A stretch of DNA of 64,000 nucleotides from contig JBBPEB010000033.1 of assembly GCA_039096225.1 (NCBI GenBank), positions 188,501 through 252,500 on the forward strand, read 5' to 3'. Both the position numbers and the translations under genes were made by a program. The stretch comes from Blastocystis sp. Blastoise. Lineage: Eukaryota; Sar; Bigyra; Opalinata; Blastocystidae. A model generated the notes under the pieces. The model worked only from the letters and a program-made list of their open reading frames with translations, was not told the origin of the DNA and searched no databases. Every line of letters starts with the position of its first letter. Within the stretch, counting starts at the first letter, position 1. This document shows, in pieces, positions 1 to 29,848 of this stretch.

Positions 1-668
1 TCCTTCTGTAAACATCGAGGGTTTCTCTATAGTTTGTAGCCATTCATTGTAGCTAGGTAACTCTGTATCTGTTATAGTAGTATAAGTAGTATTATAAGAC
101 TGAATGAGACGAATCTTCTCTTCGACATCTATCACATATCTAAAAGCAATAATAATAATTATTTTTTTATATTTATATGTTTATAGATTCATCAATATAA
201 TTTAGTTATGAAATATATTATAAAATAAAAAAAGAAACCTATATTATTTAACATATACTCACTAGGACTATCTGTTGTGTTTATAGTATCTTCATCATTA
301 AACACAGTAGCAAACTTAGATTTGGTCATAGCGATAAAAGAACCAATCTTCTGTTGAGCTTTCTCAGTTACAGAAGATCGTCCTGATGATGGTTCTGGCT
401 GTTCAATACATTCAATATTTGAATCACTTTTTATTTCATTAACTTTTTCTTTATCTTGAGGTTCCTCACTATTTAAGGATTCTTGAAGTTTTACAATAGC
501 ATTTTTTGTTTGTTCTTTCACAGGAATAAAGGTCGATACAGCATCCTCTTTTACTGATGAAATTAATTCTTGAAAGTCACTTTTTACAGAAGAAAAAAAG
601 GAACTCCAAGATGAACGAATTTGTTGTGTCTCCTGAGGTTTTACTACTTGCTCTTCTTGATCTTGCAT
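1..668 (-). CDS. BSD-domain protein, BSDC1/DOS2-like (N-terminal part)
   Basis: Two exons are visible, 259-668 and 1-139, joined across a GTATATG...TTTTAG intron; the gene runs off the left edge. The N-terminus has the pattern of animal BSDC1: a Trp/Phe-rich segment (SSWSSFFSSVKSDFQEL), a short amphipathic region and then a polar linker rich in Glu and Ser. Exon 2 reads through VIDVEEKIRLIQSYNTTY and LPSYNEWLQTIEKP, matching the stretch just before the BSD domain of BSDC1 (…ARLYSLQSDPATY…FDAWL). The BSD domain itself, with its F-W signature, must lie beyond base 1. The family's molecular role is poorly defined; a membrane- or ubiquitin-related role has been suggested for yeast Dos2. The start at 668 is the only in-frame ATG upstream of the conserved segment. 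Confidence 0.7.
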
Positions 669-2529
669 TATTAGATTGATAAATGCTTTTAAAGGGATGA
701 AAGACCAATTTTTTAAAAAATTTCTTTCTTATTTTTAGTTAGATTTAACTATTCATTTTAATATATATTATCTTCTATTGATAAAAATAATCTCAAATAC
801 TTCACATGAATATAGATAAAAGCTATGTTTCTATTTCAAAAGCAACACAAATGCATCTATGTCTTTTTTTCTATTTGAAAAACTAATTTTAGTATATAGA
901 AAAGCTGGTTCTTACAAATATAGCTATCTAAATTGAACTTGAATAATTTTATACATTCTTGTCATTATTTACGTGTATTGAGAAACATATTTCTTGACCT
1001 TATCCGTCATACAAATAATAACAAGATTTCTACAAAATGAATAGAAAGATTGTTAGCCATGTAGTTGATTTCTCATGTTGAAAAAGGGTTGAAATACCAT
1101 TGAATTATTTCCTCTCTTTATAACATAGATATTTCTCTCTATAGTTTCTCGATATTAGAAGAGTTCTCTATTCCTTTTTAGTACATTATCTCATCTACTA
1201 AAACTATTTTGTTGTATTGATTTCTATGTGTGTCCTTCGTGAATTTGAGAACAGCTCATTATGGGTATACAACAGCAAAAAAAGCAATGAAATTGCTTCA
1301 TCATGTTTTTTTTTTCATAATTAATTTTAAAGATTAGATTGTTAAAGAATATAATTATGAAGCCTTATATCATGACATGCATGAGTTGAGATTATTTTTG
1401 ACAAAAATTGACTTTCAAAATGAATTACTTGTATAACTTTTGATATATTCATTATTTATTCATATATCATAAACGAAGTTCATTTAATTAATAGAATACA
1501 TTATTTATATCAAGTTACTAAAATTTAGAACGATAACGACGGAGATAATCAACAAAATATGGTTTATACACTAATGAAGGTGATTGAGATATCCTACTAG
1601 CCTAAAGTATGATAGACACATCTAATATCACTTTAGGACAATATGATAGAATTTCATACAAAAAAGAACTAACTAATCAAGAATTAATGTACCTTCCTTA
1701 CGAGTCTAGTTGCTATTTATTCCTATCCTCTAATGAATGATATCTTACACACTTTAGGCACGATAGTATAGTGAAATTCGTTCACAAAAATGGTTGACAA
1801 ACGGAAAATTGCAAGAAACTTTACAATTGTATTGCCTATAATTTCATATACATACTCTTTAAGTGTTATAGCAAGTTCATTTATATCAAAATAAGCTATA
1901 GCCTTTGGTACAAAGTACTCAAAAGAAAACAGCCAAAATGAGTTGACTGGGTTCTACCCTTTAGGGATGCCAGTCATTAAAGCCTGCTTAATTCTATTGA
2001 AAAACCAAGAAAAACTCTCATTTATTAAAAAGTGGAATTCAAAAACAAAACGATTGGCTTTGCCAAACTTTTTAAAGACTGGTCATCGAATTTTCTAAAA
2101 ATTCCTAGACTTTTCCTAGAATATATTACCTAACATCTAATTATTGAGTATCATGACCTTTGTATCACGATTCCATCGAGAAAATAATTGTGGAAATAAA
2201 TTTTTTATTTTTTTACAACAACTGATTTCTTCGTCTCTTTCTAGGACGCTGACTCTCTGACACTCGATTCATCTTTGACATTTTCTCGATAGAATTTACT
2301 TTATCTCTTTATAGTTTTTGTTTTTTCTTAAATGGATCTATAAATGAATTATGCTCCCTATAAGCAATCATCAATAATATTTATAGTGATTCTACAATTT
2401 TCTTATACTTACTATAAAACTTTGTTGCCAATTAATCTGATTTCCAACGAACAACATTTTTATATTGAAAAATCTGTATTTTTCTTTTGTTATTATAACA
2501 AACCAATACTTTTAATTATTTTATGAGCA
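669..2529. other. divergent intergenic spacer
   Basis: This 1.86-kb spacer separates two divergently transcribed genes. Its base composition is more mixed than the introns and it has no long TA or ATT runs. No conserved product is recognised. The only notable open frame is 1895-2098 on the plus strand (67 codons, lysine-rich, no early ATG), discussed as a finding. Confidence 0.6.
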
Positions 2530-3870
2530 ATGGCTAACATCGAACGATTTGAAAACTATGAAAGATGTCATTATGAAGTGAATCTTGAAGTTATTCGTCA
2601 AAAATGTAAACAATGGAGAGAAATGTTTGAAATAGTTGAACCTTATGTAGATATTAGTGCTACTTCAAATAAAGATATTTATTCTTGTCTTCTTGACCTT
2701 GGTTGTGGCTTAACAAACCGTGATAGAGCTTTCTTATCTTATGTAACATCTCCTCTATCTGTCAATATGGCTTCTTCTATAATTGATTTAAGTTCAGTTA
2801 GTCATGGAGCTTATACTTCTCAATTAAAAGCTCATGAAATTAATAAAATATCATTTGATTCTGAAGTAAGTCATTATATATCTATATATTATATTAATAG
2901 TTTAATATTTATATTTTTTAAAGATTTTTTATAAGAATAGATAAATAATATATATATATATGTATTTTATTATAGGAATTATTAGATATTATTAAAGAAG
3001 ATTATCCTGAAGCTAATCTTTTCTTAAAGATCTCTACAAATTCTATTACTGATGAAGAAATTCTTAGTGTTGAAGAAAGTATTGAATTGTTACAAAAAGC
3101 TAAAGACTCTAATATGAAAGTATTTATTGATTTATTTTATTTATATATATCTAATGTTATTATTATTATATAAATAAATTATTATATATTTTATATAATA
3201 ATAATATATATACTGATAATAAATATATAAATAAATAAATAAATAATAATAACATATATATTTCTAGGTTACTGGTCTTGCTATTTATTATTCTGAAACT
3301 TCTAATTTTGTAGCTCTTGATTATTTGAATGAATTATTTAAATTATGTAAAGAAAAGAATTTCTTATTTGAACAAGTCCATTTCTTTGGTACTGATTTTG
3401 TAAAATTAGTTGAGGAAGAAGAAAAACGTAAAACTTTTGTCTCTACTTTAAAATCTTATGGTTCTGATATTGTTTTTTCTGCAGATGCTGGTATCTATTT
3501 ATTAGCAGAATCTTATAGTTGTTCTGCTAAGATTATTGGTAAGAAAGCTAAGATTATTAATGGAAAGAAACAAATTATGTATTATTTAGATGATGGTGTA
3601 TATACTTCTTTCTTCTGTGTCAAATTAGATAATGTTGAATTGAATCCTATTCCTATTCGTATTAAGAGTCAATCAAGAGGTGATGAACTCTATCAAACTA
3701 CTATTTGGGGACCTACTTGTGATAGTATTGATTGCTTAGGCTCTCATTTCTCTCTTCCTGAATTAGATATAGATGATTGGATTGTATTTGATGGGGTGGG
3801 CTATCAATGTACTACTATGTCTACTGGATTTAATGGTATGAGTGACCCCGATACATTTGTCTCTTACTAA
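2530..3870 (+). CDS. ornithine decarboxylase-like pseudoenzyme (fold-type III)
   Basis: Three exons (2530-2865, 2976-3119, 3268-3870) give 360 residues; both introns are GT-AG. The C-terminal half is clearly the eukaryotic ODC beta-barrel: YYLDDGVYTSFF matches the YVNDGVYGSFN segment, and TTIWGPTCDSID matches SIWGPTCDGLD, keeping the ODC Cys-Asp pair. GYQCTTMSTGFNGM matches the final MGAYTVAAASTFNGF. The N-terminal barrel has lost the PLP machinery. The PFYAVKCN lysine motif is PYVDISATS, the SFHVGS histidine is replaced (AIYYSE), the GGGFPG loop is absent (FFGTD), and AEPGRYY is SADAGIY. From family knowledge such a protein is expected to be inactive and could act as an antizyme-inhibitor-like or prozyme-like partner of a true ODC; that role is inferred. 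Confidence 0.82.
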
Positions 3871-4313
3871 ATACCATCTCTACTCTTATTTATGTATATA
3901 TATATATACATCTGGCTACACGAATTTATCTTTTTCGTTTTCGTCTAAATCATTATTACATTTTACCTTTTTTTTATTTTTGTTGTTAGTGTATGTATTT
4001 GTATAACTCTTTGTTTGTATTGTATTGTTTCTCCATTCTTATTGCTTTTCTTTCATTGGTTTTATTATTTATTATCTTATTTTTCTTTTTTTTTATTTAC
4101 AGTTTAAATATTATATATGTTATGTATGTTTATAAAAGAAAACTTTTGTTTATTTTATTTTATAATTTTATTTATATTGAACAATACAACTCAAATTAAT
4201 TATATATGTTGACAATATCAATACTAAACATATAAAGAAAAATGGAAAAGAATAGGACAATAAGAAAAGAAGTCTCTATAGATGTAAATTGATATTTATT
4301 TGAATAATAAAAA
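3871..4313. other. convergent 3' spacer
   Basis: T-rich sequence between the ends of two convergent genes. It contains a short TA run (about 3897-3909) and is probably 3' UTR for both. A hydrophobic open frame at 3993-4199 reflects T-richness and is not considered a gene. Confidence 0.6.
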
Positions 4314-5084
4314 CTAATTAATAAAAGTAGTATAGGATCCCATAACAGCAAAGAATACACCCAGAGTAATAAAGAGAATACTCACAGATTTACCGATAAG
4401 TTGATTCTTGGACTTATCTTCACAACAAACTTTGTAATACCTATTTATATATGTATAGTCTTTAAATACAGAATATATATATTAAGTATATAAATATAGA
4501 ATACATATCAATAATATGTATATTATAATTCTATATGTATATACATTAATCCAGGGAATATAAGCATAAGAGAAGAACTACCTAAAGATCCAGTAATACC
4601 TAAGACAGCAGAGAGATTGGGGAAGAGAATAGCCACAATAACCGCGATTATTAGAACTGTTACAGAGACAAGTGCATTATGTATATATTTAGGATTAAAA
4701 TTGATTAAAGTGAAGAACATATCACGCATAGGATGAGTAAATAAGGGTATAGAGAAGCATAGATCTACAGAAATAGCGATACGACAGAATAGTATCCATA
4801 TATCAGAGACAGGATAACTATCTAAAATATTACTTGTAGTAAATCCACAGAAAGACCAATACCCTGCGAAAGCATCGATACAATAGACAATAAACACAAC
4901 GATAAATGAACTATAAATAACTATATTCACACGTTTTGAAGTAGGTTCACGAAGTCTCGCGAGAATGGGGACAAATTGAACTTGACAACAATTCGAGAAA
5001 CCAAAGAATGGAAGAGAGAAGAAAGAGGAAAGAGTGAATAAAAAGGAATTAAGCTATATGGTAATGATTCATAGTATTATATAT

Positions 5085-5162
<78 letters not shown>

Positions 5163-6248
5163 TATATTCTATATACATCAAGTCTAGAATCTCCGGTAAC
5201 ACTACCTTGTTCACACATTTCTATACATTGACTAACATCAGTAGATGCTACTAATGGATTTGATTCTATTATACATTGAGAGGCTTTACATGAATAATTA
5301 GCTATAGAAGCTAACTGACAAGAATCAGACCAAGGGGCTTGAACAATTATCTAGAAATGATTATAAATATAATAAATATAGTTATATAATAAAAATAAAC
5401 ATAATAATAAAATAACATAACATACAACAATAGATAAATAGATAATAAAGATAATAGCAACAAGTGAAGTAAACTTTAAGGCATCAAGATTCTTAAATAA
5501 ACATGGAGGTAAAATAAAAACAACAGAAACAACTAAAAAGATAAATGTACGACCTATATATATATATGAAATAAAATATGAACATATAAAAAAACATAAA
5601 TATCTAAATAAATAAATATTAATAAGCATACTAGTTAGCCAAAGATATTCTTCAGGAATAGTTACATCCATAAGGAAATAAGAAACACTAAGATAAAATT
5701 CATCAGCAATAACTACTGCATAACCAATTACAGAACCAAAACTGTAAATAATCTATAAAAATCAGTCATAATGATATATTTTCATAAAAGAAAATAAAAA
5801 TAAATAAATAAATATAAATACTTGAAATAAATCAATAAATTTGCCAAAATAATTACCAAAAAGTTTACCAGCCATTTTAGAATAAGTTCTTTCTTGTGTA
5901 TGATCAAAAACCAACTTTAATAAGTAACATGATATACCAGATAATAAACCAAAAATAATTAATAATAAGGATCCAAAAGCATAACCAACATGACTCATAG
6001 CCATAGGTAACATAATAATACCACCACCTAAAATTAATGTCATTAAAATGGAATATATATAATTTTCTCATATATCCATATATAGGTGAATAATAAAAAA
6101 TAAAAATAAAACTTGATATATTCATACCAATAATACTATTGATTAAATTAAATGAAGCACTAGGTACTTCAACTTCAACTTCATGTATAACGCTTTCAGG
6201 TTTTTCTTGGTCAACAAGAATTGCAGTTTTTTCAGTTGAATCGCTCAT
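4314..6248 (-). CDS. amino acid transporter, AAAP family (SLC38/SLC32-like)
   Basis: Seven exons (6128-6248, 5822-6027, 5632-5752, 5426-5553, 5177-5350, 4545-5053, 4314-4440) sum to 1,386 nt, or 461 residues, all with GT-AG introns. After a polar 30-residue N-terminus comes the AAAP first-helix signature FNLINSIIGGGIIMLP, then about ten more hydrophobic helices. FSNCCQVQFVPILARLREPT matches the SLC38 'FxFxCHxEVLPIxxEL' helix-5 region, although the histidine of that motif is replaced. The loop encoded by exon 5 (5177-5350) carries seven cysteines plus an Asn-Tyr-Ser glycosylation sequon, consistent with a lumenal or extracellular loop. The family moves neutral amino acids across plasma or vacuolar membranes, driven by Na+ or H+; substrate and location cannot be read here. 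The start was placed at MSDSTEK, just before the acidic tail. Confidence 0.85.
5086..5161. repeat. (TAA)n microsatellite in transporter intron
   Basis: About 25 uninterrupted TAA units fill the intron between exons 5 and 6 of the amino-acid transporter gene. It lies outside coding sequence. Confidence 0.95.
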
Positions 6249-7290
6249 ATTGATTAAGAATAATGAAATAAAAAATGAATGGGATACTCTACATGCTAAA
6301 GAAAAAATTGTGACAGGGAATATCGATGACAAAATCTCTATTTTTGATTCGTTTCACATGATATCTGACGCACATATCCACAGAGAAGCGTAATAAAATA
6401 GAATTTGTTTCTCCTTTTCTCTTTTCTTTATTTCATTATGTCTGGTGATCGAATTCTCTGTTCAAAAAAATATAATTATCAACAATTAAAAGAAACTCCT
6501 TTACGGAACAAAAAGAAAAATCGAAATAGAAAATAATCCCGATTCTTCATCTTCATTTTTTTCATTCATTTTATAAAAATAATTCTTTATTCAATTTCTT
6601 CGTGTGTGTAGCATTTACAGAATTTTATACTCATCTCAAACAAAAGAAAATAACATATCTCAATGCCTTTTTTAGCTTTGCTAGATACAATTTCAAATTG
6701 AGTATTTTTAGGGTCTTTTTTCATAGGATTCTTCTCAAAGATATTCATATTTGTCTTATTAAAAATATTGAGCATCAAATCAAAAAAATATATACAATAA
6801 ATAGAGTTCTTTTTGAAAACTCATGAACAAAACATTATATTTAACAAAAGAATTAATGTACAACTAACAGCAAAATGATTACAAAAAAAAAATGTTAATT
6901 GCATATATATAGAAAATAAAATATATCTAATAAATTATATAAATATATAATAAAAAAGTAGTGGATCTTTTTTATTATAGATATATAATATGAAAATAAG
7001 AAATAAAACTAAAACATATATTATAAATAAAATAAAAAAAGATGAAATGAAGAAATGATTGATATATAATTATAATGAGAATAAAATAAATGATATTTAG
7101 ATGAATGAGAAATCAAGAAAAAATAATGAGAAAAAAAAGACAACAAAGACAATGAGAAGATAATAAAAGTTATATAAAGGAATTCAAATAAAAATATTAT
7201 TAATTGAAAGAAGAATAAGAAAGATTATATATAAAATAAGAATATATATGTATAGAGTAGAATTTAGTTGGGTTATATATATATATATAT
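6249..7290. other. intergenic spacer between transporter start and VPS13 end
   Basis: One kb without a recognisable gene. The first 300 bases next to the transporter start have mixed composition and are probably its promoter. The rest is A-rich on the plus strand and probably includes the VPS13 3' UTR. Overlapping short frames on both strands at 6587-6826 have no family resemblance and are treated as chance. Confidence 0.6.
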
Positions 7291-25355
<18,065 letters not shown>

Positions 25356-25981
25356 GGATTTGATGAAGATTTAAAACAATTTTGGAATGAAAAGATGACA
25401 AAAACAACACAAAAAAAATAATGGATTTTCCCATAAAAGAAAACTTCACGATCATAAATCCTCACGGAGATATCCATAAGCATCTACTTTAAAATTAATT
25501 TTTCACAGAAACTAGAAAATTATTTACATGAAAAAGTCAAAAAAAAAATGTTGTGTTTTTTAATCAGGGTTCTTCTTAAATGGATTTTGTATTTGTTCCA
25601 TGGATATCCTTTATTTCATATTTGAAACTAATAAAAAAATGTGAAGACTTTGATATAACCATTTTATATTGTTAGAAAATGAAAAGATAAATAAAAGTGT
25701 TGTTCATCACATTTAATCATTATCGAACTACTCCCTTTTTTTAAAATATAGCATAAAGTACAGTCATATAAATTTAATGTTCTTTAAATATTCGTAAATT
25801 TTATAGAAAATAAAACAAAACACTTAAGAAAAACCAAATGAGGTTATAAAAAAATGAATGAGAATAGAAAACACATAGTATATATGTTACACTAATTTCT
25901 ATATAAAAATAATATTGAATCCTTAACAAGAATATAAGTAACTCTATATAATAATAAAGATTACAATGAGAAAAAAATAGT
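25356..25981. other. VPS13 promoter / NanEK 3' spacer
   Basis: No coding sequence is recognised. The half nearest VPS13 carries a GC-containing word (CTCACGGAGATATCC at 25461-25475) about 106 bases upstream of the VPS13 ATG. The rest is A/T-rich and probably contains the 3' UTR of the NanEK gene. Confidence 0.5.
25461..25475. promoter_or_regulatory. candidate upstream element CTCACGGAGATATCC
   Basis: The CACGG core stands out in an AT-rich spacer and recurs near other gene starts (27705, 41503, 47713). Function is inferred only from position. Confidence 0.25.
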
Positions 25982-27586
25982 TTATGCTTGTTCCATAGCT
26001 AATAAACCAGCACCAACAAGTCCAGCGTCACCACCTAAAGCAGCAATAACAATAGGAGTTTCCTTGATAGGAGTGAAAGCGTTCTTTTTGAATGTTTCTC
26101 TAGCAGGTTCAAGAATAAGATCACCTAATTCAGAAACACTACCACCAATACAAACAATAGAAGGATTCAAACAAGCACAAACAGAAGAAAGAGCAATACC
26201 TAACCATTCACCAACAGCATGAGCAGCAGCAACAGCATTCTTATCTCCTTGTTTAGCTAAATCACCAACTTCCTTACCAGTTTCAAGTTGATGTTCTTTA
26301 GTAACAAGTCTATTATATTCATAACAAAGAGCACGACCCGAGCAATAAGCTTCAAAAGCACCTTCAACTTCACCATCAGCAGTACGACCATCTCTATTTA
26401 CTAAGACATGACCAATGCATTGAGCCATATCGCGAGTAGCCATATATAATTTACCATCTACTACCATACCACCACCTAAACCTGTACCTATAGTAATACC
26501 TAAGCAAGAATATTTTCCTTTACCATTACCAATAAGAGATTCACCAAAAGCAGCAGCATTTCCATCATTTACTACATGTACAGGAAGTTTATATTCTTTT
26601 TGAAGCATAGTTTTAATAGGAGCACCTTTCCAATTAGGAATAGTAGGAGTAGCATAAACTACATTACCACCAATATCAATAGTACCACCAGTAGATACAC
26701 CAATACAAGTAGGAGCAATACTAGTCCATTTAGATTTTAATTCATCAAGAAGAGTTACACAAGCTTTAATAACATCTTCAGCAGATGTTTGAGGACAAGA
26801 AGTCTTTATAGGTCCAAGACATATCTTACCATTCTTATCAATAATACCTCCAGCAATCTTAGTACCACCAATATCAAGACAATAAGCATAACGTTCTTCA
26901 CGGAAAGAATGCATAGCAAGAGAATATTGTTTAGTAATCCACATAGGACGAGTAATCATAGAACCAACTACAATGCAATGAGCACCTAAACGTAAAAGTT
27001 GACGAGCATGTTCAGGACAAGCAATACGACCTTCACAAATAACAGGAGTATTAGGAAGAGCTTTAACTAATTTAGCAACAAGTTCAAAATCAGGACCTGG
27101 AGTCATTACAGTATTTTCAGTATAACCAGAAAGAGTAGAAGCTACAATATCAGCTCCAGCAGCAGCAGCAGCTACACCTTCTTCAAAAGTAGAAATATCA
27201 GCCATAACAAGACAACCAAATTCCTTCTTAATTTGTTTCATTAAATCAATACCACTAATTCCATAAGGATGAGGTCTATCAGTAACATCAAGAGCAATGA
27301 TAGTAGCACCAGCTTCATAAATAGCTCTAGCACGATCCATATTAAGAGTAATACGAGGACCATAACCAACTACATCTTCTTTATATATACCAATAATAGG
27401 AAGATTAGTTAATTTTCTAATAGCAGCAATATGGTTAGGATCATCAGCACGAATACCAATAGCACCACCAAATTCAGCAGCTTTAGCCATTAAAGCCATA
27501 TTTTCAGGTCCATAAAGAGCATCTTCTTCATGGGCTTGGCAGGAGACAACAATACCTCCTTTCATACTAGCTAAAATATCAGACAT
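25982..27586 (-). CDS. nanEK: bifunctional N-acetylmannosamine-6-P epimerase / N-acetylmannosamine kinase
   Basis: A single intronless frame of 534 residues. Residues 1-220 are NanE (ManNAc-6-P 2-epimerase, TIM barrel): GGIVVSCQA at the start, IGIYKED with the catalytic Lys, and ICEGRI with the catalytic Glu. From about residue 233 a ROK-family kinase begins: YCLDIGGTKIAGG is the phosphate-1 loop, and HVVNDGNAAAFGE carries the catalytic Asp and ITIGTGLGGG the phosphate-2 loop. Together they convert ManNAc to ManNAc-6-P and then GlcNAc-6-P in sialic-acid breakdown. The ROK zinc motif CxCGxxGCxE is replaced by GRTADGEVEGAFE, so the usual structural zinc is absent. This fusion is known in bacteria; with no introns beside intron-rich genes it is a good candidate for old horizontal transfer. 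Enolase here is also intronless, so that alone is not proof. The start is the first ATG of the frame. Confidence 0.93.
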   Translation of the reverse strand: MSDILASMKGGIVVSCQAHEEDALYGPENMALMAKAAEFGGAIGIRADDPNHIAAIRKLTNLPIIGIYKEDVVGYGPRITLNMDRARAIYEAGATIIALDVTDRPHPYGISGIDLMKQIKKEFGCLVMADISTFEEGVAAAAAGADIVASTLSGYTENTVMTPGPDFELVAKLVKALPNTPVICEGRIACPEHARQLLRLGAHCIVVGSMITRPMWITKQYSLAMHSFREERYAYCLDIGGTKIAGGIIDKNGKICLGPIKTSCPQTSAEDVIKACVTLLDELKSKWTSIAPTCIGVSTGGTIDIGGNVVYATPTIPNWKGAPIKTMLQKEYKLPVHVVNDGNAAAFGESLIGNGKGKYSCLGITIGTGLGGGMVVDGKLYMATRDMAQCIGHVLVNRDGRTADGEVEGAFEAYCSGRALCYEYNRLVTKEHQLETGKEVGDLAKQGDKNAVAAAHAVGEWLGIALSSVCACLNPSIVCIGGSVSELGDLILEPARETFKKNAFTPIKETPIVIAALGGDAGLVGAGLLAMEQA

Positions 27587-27772
27587 TTTGATTGTAAAGT
27601 TAAAAAGAATATAAAAGATTATTCTGAAAAAAGGTATGGATCATCCATTCAGAAGGGAGAGTCATCGCTTGCAGCCAATAAAGATCTAAAAATAAAAATA
27701 TTTGTTTTCACGGGGAAATCAAGTTTGGATTTGAAAACGTTATTTGTGTGTTTGAAGAGGTATTCGATTCTT
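27587..27772. promoter_or_regulatory. short bidirectional promoter (NanEK / ZCCHC17-like)
   Basis: Only 186 bases separate the two divergent ATGs. It contains a relatively GC-rich stretch (27650-27680) and TTTTCACGGGGAAATC at 27705-27720, which shares its CACGG core with other spacers. Each gene must have its control elements here or within the neighbour. Confidence 0.5.
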
Positions 27773-28533
27773 ATGACATCAAATAAACCTTGCTATCGTA
27801 AGAGACAGGAATCATCATCATCTGAAGATGAAGATAATGTCAAAATAAGTACTAATCAACACTATTTGGTTAATCAAAATACTTCAAATCATCCTAATCC
27901 TAGTACTCTAGCTTCTAAATTATCTGAAGATCATAAAGATATAAATACTTATGATATAAAAGAACAGTTGTCTCAGTATTCTTCAAATTCCAACAATAAT
28001 GTTTCAGATCATTCTTCATCTCATTATAGAGATCATAGAGATTGTTATGATGATAGAAATAGTTCAAGAGATCATAGAGATCGTTACGATGATAGAAATA
28101 ATTCAAGAGATCATAGAGATCGATACGATAATAGAAATAGTTCAAGAGATCATAGAGATCGTTATGATGATAGAAATAATTCAAGAGATCATTCATCTAA
28201 GTATTATGCCGATCATTCAAGCAATGAAACTAATTATTCTCGAGATCATAGATCTCGTAGTCGAAGTATAGATTCTCATAGTCATTCGAGAAAACATGCA
28301 CCAGTCTATTCGAAGTCATCTTCAGAGAATAATGATGTTCTAGAAAATTCATTTCGTGGTTATGAACCAGGGAAAAAAGCACCAGAAAAATATACTATTC
28401 CAAATAAGTTTTTAGTAGATGATACTGATGGATGTATATATTATATACTTATTATTTTGTTGTTATTGTTTTGTATATTATTGTGTTGTTGTTATTATGT
28501 TTATTATTATGTTTATTGTTTTGTTTATTATTG

Positions 28534-28587
<54 letters not shown>

Positions 28588-29848
28588 TCTATATAGTGGG
28601 TAGTTCTGCTCTAGATGGCGAAGGTTTCTCTTTGGATCTCGATACAACTACATTTCCTGAAAGTTTATATTTATACATATTATATTTATATTTATATTTA
28701 TTGTATTTATATTTATATTTATATATTTATATTTATTATATTTATATTTATATTTATATATTTATATATATAATTTATATTAATATATATAGAAACAATA
28801 ATAGATTACAGTACACGAAGTGACGTTCCTCAATTAAACTCAATTCACAAGGGGATTGTACAGAAAGTACTTGATTTTGGGGCTTTCGTTAAGGTATTAT
28901 ATATATGCATTATAGAATACTTCAAATTCATTTATATTCTTATTCTATTATTCTCTATCTACTTTTATAATAAATAGATTATTATATTTCTAAAAGACTC
29001 TTCTATTATATATATGATTATTATAATAATAATATCATTCCTATAGATCCGTGGTTATCCTATAGACGGTCTTGTATATAAAGAGGAATATATATATGAT
29101 CTGCCTCCTCCAAAACCCGATGACGAAGTGTTCGTCAAAGTTATTCGATTATTCGAAAAAGATGGAAAAACAAAGTATATAGTGTGATATATTAATATAT
29201 ATATACTTATATTATTATACATATTATACTTTTTATTTCTTATACTTATTAATAATAATATTTATATATAGAATAAGTTTATCTATTCGACGTGTGTCTC
29301 AAGACAAGGGAAAAGATCTAGATAGTAATCCAGGACAAGTATATATATATATAATTATATATGATTATATATTATTATATATGATTATATATAGAGCGAT
29401 TCTATATTTAAAATGTCTACAATACAATTGGATGCACAAAAGAATTGTGTTTGTTCAAGAGTATATATAAATAAATATATTATCTTTTCGTTATCTTTAT
29501 ATATATAATTATCTATTAATAAATTAATATATATTTATAGTGTGGTGTTAAAGGACATTTAGCTAGTGAATGTTTCGTGAATATAAACACGGGGAAAAAA
29601 TATGATCTAGTCGAAGACTCTGATATTGATTCTATTGTATATCTATTTATTATTTATATATTCTTATTATTTATATATTATAGGATGAAGATATTCAAGC
29701 GAAAGACAATCATAATGAAGATATCATGAAACCTACTAATAAAGGAAATAGTGTTCCTGAAAACAGAACACATTCTCATCATAAACATCACCATTCTTCT
29801 AGCAATGGCAGCACATCTCATCATCATCGTCGTCGTCATCATCATTAA
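27773..29848 (+). CDS. ZCCHC17-like S1-domain / CCHC zinc-knuckle RNA-binding protein
   Basis: Eight exons (27773-28433, 28597-28662, 28793-28893, 29047-29174, 29272-29338, 29395-29460, 29541-29636, 29684-29848) sum to 450 codons. Residues 1-220 are an Arg/Asp/His/Ser-rich arm with four 13-residue repeats. Exons 3-5 encode an S1 RNA-binding fold (LNSIHKGIVQKVLDFGAFVK, then IRGYPIDGLVY, then KISLSIRRVSQDKGKDLD), matching human ZCCHC17/pNO40 strand for strand. Exons 6-7 encode the knuckle CSRCGVKGHLASEC, a perfect CX2CX4HX4C. The tail is His/Arg-rich. The human homologue associates with ribosomal and splicing components in the nucleus; a similar role is inferred. The ATG at 27773 is the first in frame. 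Most introns are GTATAT...TATAG. Confidence 0.88.
28028..28190 (+). repeat. 39-bp coding tandem repeat (x4)
   Basis: Four near-identical 39-base units encode variants of HRDRYDDRNNSRD in the N-terminal arm of the ZCCHC17-like protein. Substitutions between units are few and mostly N/S or D/N, suggesting recent expansion under a charge constraint. Confidence 0.93.

Noticed and set aside
6587-6826. Overlapping 63- and 74-codon frames on opposite strands
   Set aside because: Neither has splice-linked continuation or recognisable sequence; A/T-rich spacer readily yields frames of this size.
25982-27586. Bacterial contamination as the source of NanEK
   Set aside because: The gene is embedded between intron-rich eukaryotic genes, shares a 186-base bidirectional promoter with one of them and has similarly AT-biased codons.
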